From NCBI GenBank assembly GCA_030549175.1, contig JAUKUA010000002.1, forward strand, positions 2,914,001-2,978,000: 64,000 nucleotides of DNA. Direction: 5' to 3'. Positions 22,971 through 35,500 of this stretch are shown in pieces. Within the stretch, counting starts at the first letter, position 1; each line of letters opens with the position of its first letter. Made by a program: the position numbers and the translations under genes. Below the pieces are notes generated by a model. It had not been told where the DNA came from and did not search any database. It saw only the letters and a list, made by a program, of their open reading frames with translations. The DNA comes from Lasiosphaeris hirsuta. Taxonomy: Eukaryota; Ascomycota; Sordariomycetes; Sordariales; Lasiosphaeriaceae.

Positions 22971-24425
22971 TCAGTCCGACCAGTCCTTCTCGACCCGCCA
23001 CTGGTCGTCGAAGCCCAATCCGGCACTCTGGATGAGTCCACAGTCGCGATGGCCCCATTTGCGCCGATACACTTCTCTGCCTGTCTCGGTCATCACATCA
23101 ATACCCTCAGCCAGACCCGCAGCGTCATAGTAGAAGGGCTCTCCCTGTCCACCATGTTGTCCTGTCTGCCACGTGTTTCTTCCACGGTCCCCGTGCTTAT
23201 AGTGGAACATGGAATCCGCCGTGCTCAGCAGCTTGCGCCAGCGCTCGATGTTCTCGTCCTTTCCGTCCCGGGCGTCGATATCGCCGATATAGACACTAAC
23301 CCTGGCTCTTTTATCCAACATGGCCGAAGGGGGCTTTGCACTCCGTCGCTGGTGGCGCAGCATGTTGTCGACAACCCCGTTGACGCTGCGCCGGAGTGGC
23401 TTCTTAATCCTATCCGTCGGCGGCGGCGGCGGCGGGGGCGGGTTCGGGTCCCGGTAATCCGTCTCGACCCCATCCACGCGGTACAGCGCGCTCAGGTCGT
23501 TGAGCGATACACTCACATCTGTGATGATGCCGGCCTTGACGTCGACCATGGACCAGTTGCGCATCGTCAGCCGCGAGTGCATGTCGCAGTCGGTGATGTA
23601 GTAGGGGATCAGCGTGTCCCAGCCGCCCACGTCCTCGTACGCGACCGGGTTGACGAGCGCGAGGTGGTCGTAGGCGAAAAAGCGGACGCCCCAGCGGGCA
23701 TCGTTCTTGCGCGCGTCGCGCAGCGCCTCGAGGGCCAGCGTGTAGAGGGATTTGTAGCCCTCTTCGGTGTATCTGGGCGTCAGGCCTTCGTGGCCGTCCT
23801 CGAAGGAGAGGGCGAGCACGTCCATGTGCGACCAGAAGTAGTACGGCCAGTTGTGCGAGTAGCTGAGGGAGAGATAGAAGTTCTGGAGCTGGGAGAAGCT
23901 GAGAAGAGTCGGGGTCTGTATGATGTTGACGCCGAGGGCCTGGAGCACGGTGTGGTTGAGGTAGAACGGGTTCTGCATCGACAGCTGGCCGCGCGTATTG
24001 GCCTGCTGCACTCCCGTGTTCTCAATCACGTAGATCTGGTCGGCCGGCCAGCCCGCGGTCAGGTAGCTCGTCACGGCCTGGAGCAGGATGGGCCATGTGC
24101 GCGTGAATCCGATCAGCAGGGGCGGCGCAACGGTGAGGTCGTAGTCCTTGTACTTGTACTTGCGAGGAACGTTCCACTTCGGGATCGGGGGCGGCGTCGA
24201 CGTTGCCAGTAGCGGGAAATTGTCGTTGATGGGAGGCGGAACGTAGGTCGGGGTCGGCTTGTACTTGGGGCGAGGCACCTCAGTGGGTTTCGGGTCGGCC
24301 TGCAGCTTGAGCAGAGTGGCACCGTATGAGCCGCGGTTTTGGAAGACAGCAATCAGAAGAAAGGCGGTCGAGATCATAGCCATGAGGCCCAGAATCTGCC
24401 TGTGATTCGGCATGGTGACGAGCAT
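22971..24425 (-). CDS. type II membrane protein, putative fungal glycosyltransferase
   Basis: Single exon, 484 aa. A signal-anchor helix lies at about residues 10-28 (ILGLMAMISTAFLLIAVF), followed by a Pro-rich stem (about 45-85). This is the layout of a Golgi type II enzyme. The luminal part has a nucleotide-sugar-transferase look: LIGFTRTWPILLQAVTSYL, DQIYVIENTG, then YYFWSHMDVLALSFED, GGWDTLIPYYITDCDMHSRL and a C-terminal region with FYYDAAGLAEGIDVM. The MDV and DCD elements may be the metal-binding DxD-like sites. I know similar uncharacterised Pezizomycotina proteins, but no donor, acceptor or CAZy number can be given from sequence alone. A poly-Pro run (about 330-337) sits in a variable loop. 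Start could also be Met5 (24413). Confidence 0.7.
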   Translation of the reverse strand: MLVTMPNHRQILGLMAMISTAFLLIAVFQNRGSYGATLLKLQADPKPTEVPRPKYKPTPTYVPPPINDNFPLLATSTPPPIPKWNVPRKYKYKDYDLTVAPPLLIGFTRTWPILLQAVTSYLTAGWPADQIYVIENTGVQQANTRGQLSMQNPFYLNHTVLQALGVNIIQTPTLLSFSQLQNFYLSLSYSHNWPYYFWSHMDVLALSFEDGHEGLTPRYTEEGYKSLYTLALEALRDARKNDARWGVRFFAYDHLALVNPVAYEDVGGWDTLIPYYITDCDMHSRLTMRNWSMVDVKAGIITDVSVSLNDLSALYRVDGVETDYRDPNPPPPPPPPTDRIKKPLRRSVNGVVDNMLRHQRRSAKPPSAMLDKRARVSVYIGDIDARDGKDENIERWRKLLSTADSMFHYKHGDRGRNTWQTGQHGGQGEPFYYDAAGLAEGIDVMTETGREVYRRKWGHRDCGLIQSAGLGFDDQWRVEKDWSD

Positions 24426-27213
24426 CTCAAGAGACCGGCGCTAGCACGAGCCGCTCGAGATGCGATTATTGCGATTGCGAAGACTCTCCAAGCCAGAGAC
24501 AAATAGAGAAAGGAAAGAGTCAAAACAAATGACACATGAGCGAAAACCGACCGAGGCTTAGCCAACGAAGCAAAAGCTGCGGGCAATATTCAAGTTTTCT
24601 GTGCTTGTGACAAGAAGGTGAGGGAGGGGTCAAAAAGAGTGGCGGGAGAAAGGTCGAGAGGAAAGGTGGGAAGGCAGGTAAAGTGACGGACGCGTTGAGG
24701 TGGGTGCAAGAAAAGATCAGACGATAATATTCACTTCGGCAAGCCAGAAAGACGAGTGATAGAAACAAAAGAGGAGGAGCAGGAATTCTTTGACCATGCT
24801 AGCGGTGGGAAAAGAAAGCACAGCAGCTCCCACGCCATCAAGTTGTATGGGATTCCCAGACCCCCCCTCAGTCTAGCAGCCAGCCATGCCCCTCCTGAGT
24901 GACGACCAACATCTTGATATGATTGGACAAGGAGTTGTGAATGATAATGGGCACTGCTGCTATTGTTCCTGACCCAAGAAATGAGAGGGATGAGGAGGGA
25001 TGAGGGCAGGGGACGAGGCGTCGTGTCACCCAGGCTCGTCAGTGCTAAGTGCTCGTGTCCAAGTTGGTAGCTTTCCGAGATCACTACTCGCCCGCAGAGG
25101 TTGGACCCACTCTTGCAATGCCTGAGTCCTTACCTATCTTATCTCTGGCTGTGCTTGCCATTGGCATGTTGGCCGTTGCATGCTGGCTGTTACCATGCAC
25201 ATTGAATGCTGCTATCCACCCCTCGCATCCGTCGTGTAAGCCGGCCGAGCTAGCCATGCCAGTCACCATGGCCGACCCGAAATACAACGGCCTGTGTGAC
25301 GCAATACATTTCCAGCTGGCGAATGAGAGGGCAGGCCCACCTGGAAAAAAAAAAAAAAGAGACCAACATTCTTTTTGCATCCTTGGAACTATTGTCTCAG
25401 TCGTCATGCATTGTCATGTTTTACTTGCACCGTTTGCGCCTTACAAGCCCCGCAAAAGCAACCTAAGAACCTGAGGACCGAACATTTGTTCGGTCGACAA
25501 GTAAAAGACTAGTCGAATTTTTAGAGAGATTGTGAACCGGATCTAGCATTTTATGGGCCTGATACCACCGCTCCACATCACACTTCTTTGAGCAACAAAT
25601 TGTTGGTCGTCCCGTCCCGGCATATAAGGCCCACCTTCACAATTGGCCTGGCTACTCCTCCTGTTCAAGTTTCCGTGCCGGACTCCGCGTCACCCGCATC
25701 ACCCGCATCAGACAGGGGAGCATCCACCCCACCCAGTCGTACTAAAACTTCAACTTCGTACCTGAAGTGGAACGCGGCGCTGGCCGCAGAAAGGCGTTGG
25801 CTTGTACAGTACAAAACAAATAAGCCTCAGGCGTCTCCCCTGTCCACATACTGACGATGCGACAGATTATAGCGTTGGTGTTTACGATGCGCGATCTTGA
25901 AAGGCAGCGACTTTCAATGTCAAATCCCCTGCTTTTCCAGCGTCCCTTTATCACTTGCATGGCATTGCCGACTTTGCCGTTGGTAGTCCTGCGAACGAAC
26001 GAATAAAATCAGAGACCCCGCCGTGATACGAACATTGAAGACTGCCAACTCGGACTCGAGGGAATCTTCCAGAGGAAGCCCGTGCGAGGACCTTGATACT
26101 GTCACCACGATTGTGGAATTTTGTATTCGATTGCTAGCGAGTTTGCTACTCGACCAATTGTCGGAGACTTACTTCCCTTGAATGTCAACCATACTTGAAC
26201 ATCATCTCATTCCCCAGAAAATACTCTTGAAGCTGTTCCAACTTCCAACACCGAGACACTTTACGCATATCTTGTGATTCAGGGGAACATAGCCACCATT
26301 CCCTCGGACCTGCTCAACAGGGAGCTATGGCCGGCGAATAGGAGAGAGAATCCTTGGCTTATTTGCCCTGCCTCTTTTAGTCTTCAATATTATTCCCTGA
26401 AAACGAAGTACGAGCTCTCGGTCAAATTGTGTGGCGCGGCCGCGCGGCTCCCGGAACTTGTGCTACTACAAGGATTTAGCTACTACAATGTTACCAAGAT
26501 ATTAGCTCGCCTTTTGAGAAATTTCCAATGAAGGGATATGAAATAAACATGGTTGCTACTAGCTGCTACAAAAAAATTAGAACTTGAGTAAAGAAGAAAG
26601 TAATCCTTTGCCACCCATCTCTTTAGCCAATATCGATACGTGCTCAACCCGGGGTCGCATATCTGATTTCCTGTGTGTCTTGGCCTCTGGCCGCACTGAC
26701 CCCTGAGTCTAGAATGTATAGAATTTAGTTGGTGGACAATTCGTGCCCAGGAGTCGGTTCCCGGTTGCCTAGAATCCTTTGAGGCTCTCCAAGAACACTG
26801 CAGCCCCCGCCCCCTTCCTGCTTGTGATGGACCCGCTCAGGGGAGCGGAGGCAGCTAGATCTCCCCCTTTCCCACATGCGGATTCCGAGGCGACTAATAG
26901 CATAGAGCCTGGCATATTCTTGATTGAGGTCGTACTCCGGAGTCGTGATGGGGAGGCTAAGGAGATTTGATTTATCAGCTGGGCTTTTCCCGAGAAATTG
27001 ACCCTCTCAAATTGGTGAAGTGCTTCGATGATTGCCTATTCGTCCCCAGGCCCGAAATTGAAATCAACCATGGGCGTTCATCATTATAGTTACCAACAAG
27101 AGGACAGCTTTCAACATTTAACCAAGGCTCAAACGCCCTTTCATGTCAAATCACCACTGTTACCTCCAAAGCTGGTATCGCGAGCTCAAAGAAAGTAGAG
27201 CTGTAGCCAGTCA
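24426..27213. other. intergenic, no gene seen
   Basis: The left part is the promoter side of the glycosyltransferase gene. From about 25,480 to 27,180 the sequence is richer in AT and contains only scattered short frames (for example 26274-26531, plus) with no recognisable family. A run of A lies at about 25345-25358 with no matching direct repeat beside it. Confidence 0.5.
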
Positions 27214-28454
27214 TCACTTCTGCTTCTTGCTCTCCTTCTCACTGGCTTGCTTGTCTTCCTCGCTCTCCTTGCCGCTATCTTTGGCATCATCTTTTCCACC
27301 CTTCTTCTTTTCCTCAGCCTTCTTCTTTTCCTCAGCTTTCTTCTTTTCCTCCTCCTTTTTCTTCTTCTCCTTCAGCCTTACTCTCTCCTCTTCTTCCTCC
27401 TTTGCCCAGTTCCGGTACGGCTCGCTACCGTCTGCTTTTTGATGTAGCAAATTCTGCAACTCGGTTGACGTCAAATGCGACCGGCTTTCGCCAACCTTGG
27501 CTCGCCCAACCAGACTGATGAAGATGGCAGCACCCACAACGGCGGTCAGTACGAAGCGGTAAGTCCCATACCACGAGGGAGTCCACCCCTTCATCGTCGC
27601 TCGCGAGTCCGCAAAGTAGAGGAAGGTGAAGGACAGGAACTGTGATGTCAACGCCCAATGGATAGGCATAAAGATAGTTGGCCATGCGATAGCAGGAGCA
27701 ATAACACCGATGCCGTAGCGGAAGCGGGTGCGATCACGGGATGGCGTCTGCTCCGCATACTCAAGCCCCCAATGCACTGCGCCGAGGAAGGAGATAATGA
27801 CGGCGCCATAACCGACCTGTATCGGCTCGAGCAAATGCAGCCAGTGCGCAGCTGTCTCGTGAGAGACCAGGATGCTGTTGAGGAAGTTGGACGTGGTGGG
27901 CCAAGCCGTGTTGAGGTCCCAGGCGAGGTAGACGGTAGAAATCGAGGTCGCCAAGTATGGGAGTGTGCCGGCGAGACCGAGGACATATGGCTCACCGGGC
28001 ACATTGTTGAGAGCCAACGTCTCCTTGATTGTGTTCTGTCATGGGTGTTAGTGCGTTGGAGCTCATGGGCCAATGGGAGACCTTGACATACCAAATCATT
28101 TTTCACGCCTCTTGTGACATCGTCATCGTTGGTTTTCGGAGCTGCGCTTTCCTCAAACACATGGCGGACTGAGGATTCGGCGGACACCTCATCTGGGCGG
28201 GCTTCTATGATTATCTTGCCGATTTTCTTCTCAGCTTCGCTGTCGCGCTTATTCGGTTGGAGGGGCTTGGTCGAGTAGCATGCCGACAGAATGAGAGGGG
28301 TTAGTTTACGAGACGTGGGCTTATTATGCTGTGCTAATGGCAGAGACGCGAGGGCGAGCCGCGCGTGCGAAGCCCGGCTTGCGAAAGCTAACCTCTGCGC
28401 AGCATTGGCAGGGTTCACTATGGGGTGTAGAAGCGGGCGGGTAGTTCGCAGCAT
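27214..28454 (-). CDS. mitochondrial DUF3429/TMEM69-like inner-membrane protein
   Basis: Predicted 394 aa from exons 28454-28092 and 28035-27214. The 56-nt intron has donor GTATGT and a CTAAC branch point, and splicing gives VKNDLNTIKETLALNN. The N-terminus is Arg/Ala/Ser-rich without acids (MLRTTRPLLHPIV), as expected of a mitochondrial presequence. The DUF3429 region, about residues 130-290, has several membrane helices, including GLAGTLPYLATSISTVYLAW, EPIQVGYGAVIISFLGAVHW and a segment ending TFLYFAD. The C-terminal 75 residues are an extreme Lys/Glu repeat (EEKKK type) encoded by purine-rich DNA. The molecular role of the family is unknown. It lies divergent to VPS13. Confidence 0.82.
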
Positions 28455-29536
28455 CTTGGCGAGTCCTTCAGGCAGCGCTGGAGCAATTCAAGACGGTTTC
28501 GGCACCAAATTGCACACAAAATTCGCAGGAAAAGAAACGAGGGACTGAAGTTGTTTTGGTATATTTTTTGAGCCCACATGCCCCTGGCGGCAAGTGATGT
28601 GATGTGGAGGACCTGTTTCCATTGTCCTGGCAGGAGTTGTCTTGGTGTTGCCGGTGACGTAATGATCAACTGGAGGGGCACTTGTCATTGCTTCGAGCAA
28701 GGGGCTTCAAGATACCCCTCCCGTTGCATTAGAATTCCTCTTTCCCAGATTTTGGAGAGCTTCTCAGAACAATAATTTGCGATTATTTTGCTTGTGGGTT
28801 AATTGAGCGGGGGATAAAGCAGATACCACTGAACTTCGTTAGGCCTGGCCTGTTGCCGTAGCTTTGAAGGCCCGAGATCGAATTGACATAGCAACTTGTA
28901 GCTGCCCCCCAAAATGTTGTCACTATCTCACACCCCTGTCGTGTGGCTAGCAGCCCCTGAAGTCATTGTCCAGTCCACAGGGCAGCAGCGGCCCGAGCTT
29001 TAGGTTTTGGCAAGACTGAGGAAGGGAGGGCACCAACATGCGCAGATGGGCCCAGTTCGCGTCGTCATCGGTGCCACAGAGACTTCGACCCAAGCTCCTA
29101 GGCTCCCACACAAAGCCAGCTCGCAGAAACAGCGTTTTCCACCGTGACCGCAACGTTATCGCATCCCATAGTTTCATAATTGCAATTTTGTTATTGCTGG
29201 CCAGAGGCTGCTCTCTGCCTACGAACAAGAAACCACGACGCGACAGTTGCCAATTCAGTTCCCCGAGTTGCCCCATCTTCCCCGCGAAAGGGATCAAACG
29301 AGGCGCAGCTAGCGATCCATGACGCCAGTGCTACCCGCCAGTTTGGCCTGAGTTGGGCAACCACCGTGACGCGACCCAAGACCCAGGACCCAGCGTTCCA
29401 ATAACCCCCCGACATTTCTATTGCGACGACGACACGAATACACGATCCCCTCCCCAGATGAAGCGAACGCGAGGCTCCCGATAGAATTTCGATCACCCGA
29501 TTGCCCCCGCCTGGGTAACGGCAACCCACATCCGCC
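28455..29536. promoter_or_regulatory. intergenic region between DUF3429 gene and VPS13
   Basis: Contains both divergent promoters and 5' UTRs (1.08 kb). No coding-like block or RNA gene was recognised, and no specific element can be named. Confidence 0.45.
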
Positions 29537-32500
29537 ATGTTGGAAGGCCTGGTAGCGGGGCTGTTGAACCGCTTTCTGGGTATGTATGTCAAGAATTTTG
29601 ACCCAACACAGCTCAAAGTCGGTATTTGGGGTGGCGACGTTAAGCTCCGCGATCTCGAGCTCCGCAGAGAGGCTTTGGACCAGCTCAAGCTTCCCATCAA
29701 TGTCGTCGAAGGTCACCTTGGCCAGCTCACCCTGACCATCCCGTGGTCCAACCTCCGCGGGGCTCCCGTCAAGATCTACATTGAAGATGTCTACCTCCTT
29801 GCGTCGCCCAAGGAGGAGGCCGAGTACAACGAGGAAGAGGAGGAACGGCGGAGGCAGCGCATCAAGATGGAGAAGCTCGACTCGGCCGAGCTGCTGAAAG
29901 AGAGGTCACAGGAGGGTCTGAGCCCCGAGGAGCAGAAGCGCACGCAGAGCTTCACAGAGAGTCTTGTCACCAAGATCGTCGACAATCTGCAGGTTACCAT
30001 CAAGAACATCCATGTCCGCTACGAGGATGCAATCTCTGCGCCGGGACACCCCTTTGCGCTCGGCGTCACCCTCGAGGAGTTCAGTGCAGTCAGCACTGAT
30101 GGTAACTGGACCCCAACCTTCATCCAGGACTCAACCAAGACAACACACAAGCTGGCAACGCTGGAAGCTTTGGCCGTTTACTGGAACACCGATACGACTC
30201 TCATGGGGCCAGGTCGCGAGGTTAGCACCCCGGGGGTCGAGCTGACGCCGCACGACGAGATGCTTCAAAACTTTCGGTCGATGATCGTTAGAGGCGAGAA
30301 TGAGCTCTCTGGCAGCCACCAGTTCATCCTAAAACCCGTGTCTGGCCAAGCCAAGATCGAGCTGGACAAGACAGGTGCGCCAGAAGTACCCAAGTTCAAG
30401 GCCAACCTGCTCTTTGACGAAATTGGCCTCGTGCTCGACGACCAACAGTACCGAGATGCCCTCATGATGGTGGATTTATTTCACTACTTCATCCGACACC
30501 AAGAATACAAAAAGTACCAGCCGAAGGATGTCAGACCCAAGGAAGCGCCCCGCGAATGGTTCCAGTTTGCCGGTAATGCTGTGCTTAGCAAGATCCACGA
30601 GAGAAACCGGCGATGGTCATGGGATTACTTCAGGGAACGGCGCGACGACCGAAAACGCTATATCGACTTGTTCAAGAAGAGGAAGCAGAATCAGCAGCTA
30701 TTGGCCCAGGAGACTGATGATCTGAACAAGCTGGAGTGGAAGCTGGATTACGAGGACCTCCGATTCTGGCGATCATTGGCTCGCAATCAGCTTAAGAGAG
30801 AGAATGCCGCGGCCCTGAAGAATCGCCCCCCCGCTCAGCCTCAGCAACAGCAGCAGGGCTGGCTGGCCTGGGCCTGGGGGTCGAAACCGCCACCCCAAGA
30901 GAAACAAGACGATATGGAAAACACCCAGATCACTGAGGAGCAGCGCAAGGAACTCTACGAAGTCATCGACTGGGACGAGAAGGCTGCCCTAGCGGCAGAG
31001 GTTGACGTTCCGAGAGATACTGTTAAGATGCAGATTGAGACTTCGCTGAGTACAGGAAGCTTTACGCTCAAACAGGACCCCCATGGTGACACAAAAGACT
31101 TGATCAGTCTCCACTTTGACGTCTTCAGAGCCAAGGGCCTCAAACGACCAGATTCTTTCCTTGCAGACTTAAGCCTGGGAGGGTTGCGTGTCAACGATGG
31201 CACTACGCCAAGGACCATTTACAAAGAGATCGTGCGGGTCAAGGACGCCCCAGAAACCAAGGCCCAGAGGAGGTTGTCCATTGCCGAACTCGAAAAGACA
31301 AGTGACGAGGCCTTTTTCCAACTTCAACTCGAGCAGAACCCCTTGGATGGACAGGGCGACATTGCCGTTACCGCCAAACTCAAGCCTTTGGAGATTGTCT
31401 GGAATCCCAATGTTGTGGTAGGCGTCGTCGACTTCTTCAGACCGCCAGAGCGCCACATGGAATCTATCAACGCCCTCCTGGAGACGGCCGGCGCGACGGT
31501 TGAAGGCCTGCGCGAACAGACCAGAGCGGGCCTCGAGTTCGCCCTTGAGGAGCATAAGACGGTCAATGCTAAGCTGGATCTCCAAGCCCCTCTTATCATC
31601 ATCCCCGAAAACATCACCAGCAAAAGATCGAGTTGTCTCATTCTGGATGCTGGACACATCAGTGTGAACAGCGAGCTTGTTGATAAGGACACTATGAAGA
31701 AAGTTCAATCCAAGCAAAACCACAACTACACCGCGCAAGACCTCAAGCGCTTGGAGTCACTGATGTACGACCGGTTCCTTGTCAAGCTTACATCCACACA
31801 GGTCTTGATTGGACCGTCAGTGGAGGAGACCAAGCAACAGCTTGTTGAAAAGGATGACAGTCTCATGATGCATGTCGTCGACAAGATCAACGTCGACTTT
31901 GTTGTCGAGACATCCATTCTGCCAAAGGCGCCGAATCTCACAAGGCTCAAGGTCTCGGGTCGTCTCCCTGTACTCCATGCCACAGTCTCAGATGCGAAGT
32001 ACAAGACCCTGCTGCGGATCATCGATGTGGCCATTCCAAAACTTAATGGGGACCAACCTCAATCGATACCAGCCAACACCCCGCCTAAGAGGCCTCGGCT
32101 GTTGAGCAATGCTTCCAGCCGGTCGCATAGGAAGCGAGGGAGGGCCTCGTCTCAATTCCTGCCCTTCTCAACACAGCAGCAAGCCATCATACTCCATGAC
32201 GACGATCTTGACGACGACGATGATAACTTTGAAGACGCTAAGGACGGCTCAGCAAACGAAAAGCTACGAATGCAGCAAAGAGCCTTCGAGTTCAAGTTTG
32301 CCGTTGACAAGCTCAAGGGCTCTCTGTACCGGAGCGATCCTGACGGAAAACGGCCCGATCAGCTGCTCGTCGACCTGGTGGCTGAGAACTTCGACCTCGA
32401 GTTCTACCTCCGCCCCTACGACATGTCTGCTGAAGTATCTCTGGGATCAGTCACCGTCGACGATTTTGTCGACAATCCACCAGCTGAATTCAAGTCAATT

Positions 32501-35500
32501 GTTTCATCTGGCGACGTGGAAGACAGGCAGCAGCAGAGAGATCTTGTGCGCGTCAAGTTCATTAGGGTGAAAAAGGAGTCTCCCGAGTTCATGTCTGTGT
32601 ATGAGGGCGTCGAGGTGAACGTCGATGTCGCGGTCAGCACCATCAACCTGGTCGTAACGCGTAAGACGCTTCTGACCTTGCTTGACTTCATCCTCGTCAC
32701 GTTCACAAACAACGAAGCTGTCAACAACAAGACGCAAAAGGCGATTACCGACGACAACTCGGAGACGAATGTCGAGGTCGTACCACCTCCTAGCGAGCAG
32801 CAGAACGAGATCGGAGCGGTCAGGGTCAAGGTTGATCTCAAAAGTATCAGGTTGATCCTCAATAACGACGGCATTCGCCTAGCCACCCTATCCTTCAACC
32901 ATGCTGACGTGGGCGTTTTCGTTTTCGGAACAACTATGCGTGTTTCTACGAAGCTCGGTGACCTCAGCCTTGTTGACGATGTGAATCTTGGCGTCTCCGA
33001 GAGCTCCAGTCTCCGACAGCTTGTTACTATCCAGGGCGACGAGCTCGCCGATTTTCGGTACGAGACTTTTGACTCTACAAAACAGGACCTGTACCCCGGC
33101 TACGACTCTTCCATCTATCTTCGGGCCGGATCCATCAAAGTCAACTTCGTGGAAGAGCCATTCCGGAAAATAATCGACTTCCTCGTCAAGTTCGGCAAGA
33201 TGCAAGCCATTTACAACGCCGCACGCCAGGCTGCAGCCAACCAAGCCAACCAACTCCAGCAGAGCCAGAGTCGTATCAAATTTGACGTGGTCGTCAAGAC
33301 ACCCATCGTCGTCTTTCCCCGCAATGTTGCCCCCGAGAGCTCAAAACGCGACCTCATCACTGCATACCTCGGAGAGATTTACGCGCAGAACAAATTCGCG
33401 CCACTCGACGACTCGGAGAATTCGGAGGTGGCCATGAAGTTGTCTGCTGGTATCCGTAACATCAGGCTAACCTCCAATTTCCACTATTCCGATGATCAGG
33501 AAGAGGAGCTAGAGCTCATTGATCACGTCGATCTCGACTTCAAGGTCACCTATGCTGAGCACAAGGAGGGTATCAAGCGACCGGACGTCGAGGTTGAGGG
33601 AACCATGACTGACATTAACTTGCGAATAACTCCATACCAACTGGCTGCGCTTCTTCAGATATCCCAGTCAGTCCCCGCCGCCTTCGCCGGCGATTCGGAG
33701 CAGAAGACTGCTGAAGCTGAACGAGATGTTGACGGCGCGACACTAGAGAGAGCGAGGACCATGTCTGGGTTCGGCAACGAAGGTAATGGCGAGAAGTTGA
33801 TTGACATGAGCCCTGAGCTTGGCACTCACGGGGAGACGTGGACAAAGCTCGATCTCATCTTCAAAGTGAGCACGATCAGCTTGGAGTTGATTAACGCCCC
33901 GAGCGATGCACCCGTCGGGAACCTCGATACCGCCAGTCTTTCCAGGTTCAGTCTCGACTCCAGCCAGTTGAAGACACGCATGGATTCCAATGGGAGCCTT
34001 GAGGCCGAGTTTGTCATCCAGTCCTTTACGATATATGACACCCGCCATGTTGAGACCAACAAATTCCGGCGGATCATGACTAGCAGCAACAAGAGTGTGC
34101 AGCAATTTATGGCTAGCATTACTATGTCGGGTGGCAAAGATAGGAACATCATTGCTATGCTTGCCATTGACAGCCCTCGCGTCATCTTCGCGCTCGATTA
34201 TCTCTTCGCCATCCAGCACTTCATCTCTATCGGCACCCAGGTTAATGATCCGTCCCCTCAAGACAAGGCCGCGCTTGAAGGCGCCGAGGAGATGAGTGAC
34301 ACCGACTCCATGCGAGTGTCTTTTTCTGGAGCACATTCTCCCAGAAGCACCCGAAATAGCGAAAGCATAGACTCCCCGCCCCTGCCGAAGCAACAGTCTA
34401 AGATGACCATTGCTTATCGGGTCAACATAGTCGATGCGCAAGTCATTCTGATTGCTAACCCATTGAGCGTGAGCTCTGAAGCGATCGTCTTGGGAACCAA
34501 GCAGGTTCTCCTTTCACAGCAGCACGCCTTGACATTTCAGGTTTCGCAGTGCGGCATGTTTCTGTGTCGCATGGACCGTTTTGACGACTCGCGACTGAGG
34601 ATCATCGATGATTTCTCTGTCCAGATGTCCATGGACACATCGAAACCCTTCATGACCAGCATCCACCTTGACGTCGAGCCGCTTATTCTTCGGCTGTCGT
34701 TGCGGGACATCCTCCTTGTAATGCAGACCATCAGCAAGGCTTCCGAACTATCCGGCGGCGACACCAAGCAGCCCAATGCAAAGGCATCGGATCAGAAGGC
34801 TAAACAGCTCAAGTCATCCGGGTTGAAGCAACGTACGGCTAGCGGGAAGGGCGCTTCTACACTGGGTGGAAGGACGAGGGCGGCAAGCAAGAGCGGCCCG
34901 GCTGCCAATGCTGTTGCCCTGTCCCAAAGGGGAGGACCCTTGAAGCCCCATGACCTTGCCGCAGTTCATCCACGATATGAGGAACTCACAGCCACGATAG
35001 ATGGAATCCGTGTCGTCCTCATTGGGGACCTGCACGAATTACCGATCCTCGATCTTAGCATCAAGAAGTTTACCACCACCGCCGAGAACTGGTCCGCGAA
35101 CCTCAAAGCCGAGGCTGCAATTGAGATGTACACAAACATCTACAACTTTGCCAAGTCTGCCTGGGAACCTCTCATCGAGCCGTGGCAAGTTGGGTTCGGC
35201 GTTGCCCGTGAACAAGCGACCGGGCTCACCTCAATCGATGTATCCTCCAAACGCACTTTTGACGTCACTATCACGACTGCCACCATTGCGCTTGCGTCCA
35301 AGTCATTTGCATTCCTCACACAAGACCAGGACGTGCTTAGTAAGCCTCGAGGAGTCGAAGCGCCGTACCGGGTCCGCAATTACACAGGCTTCGACGCTGT
35401 CATTCAAGCCAAGAGACAGAGCAGTGATGAAAACACTTCTCTCCGTTTGGAAGATGGCCAAGAAGCGCCCTGGAGCTTCGAAGACTGGGAGAAAATGAGA

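Noticed and set aside
22863..24212. 449-codon open frame on the plus strand
   Set aside because: It is antisense to the glycosyltransferase gene, whose frame has a membrane anchor and family motifs. The antisense frame is a by-product of GC-rich codons.
25345..25358. second retroposon-like A run
   Set aside because: Only about 14 A, and no direct repeat of the following bases was found upstream.
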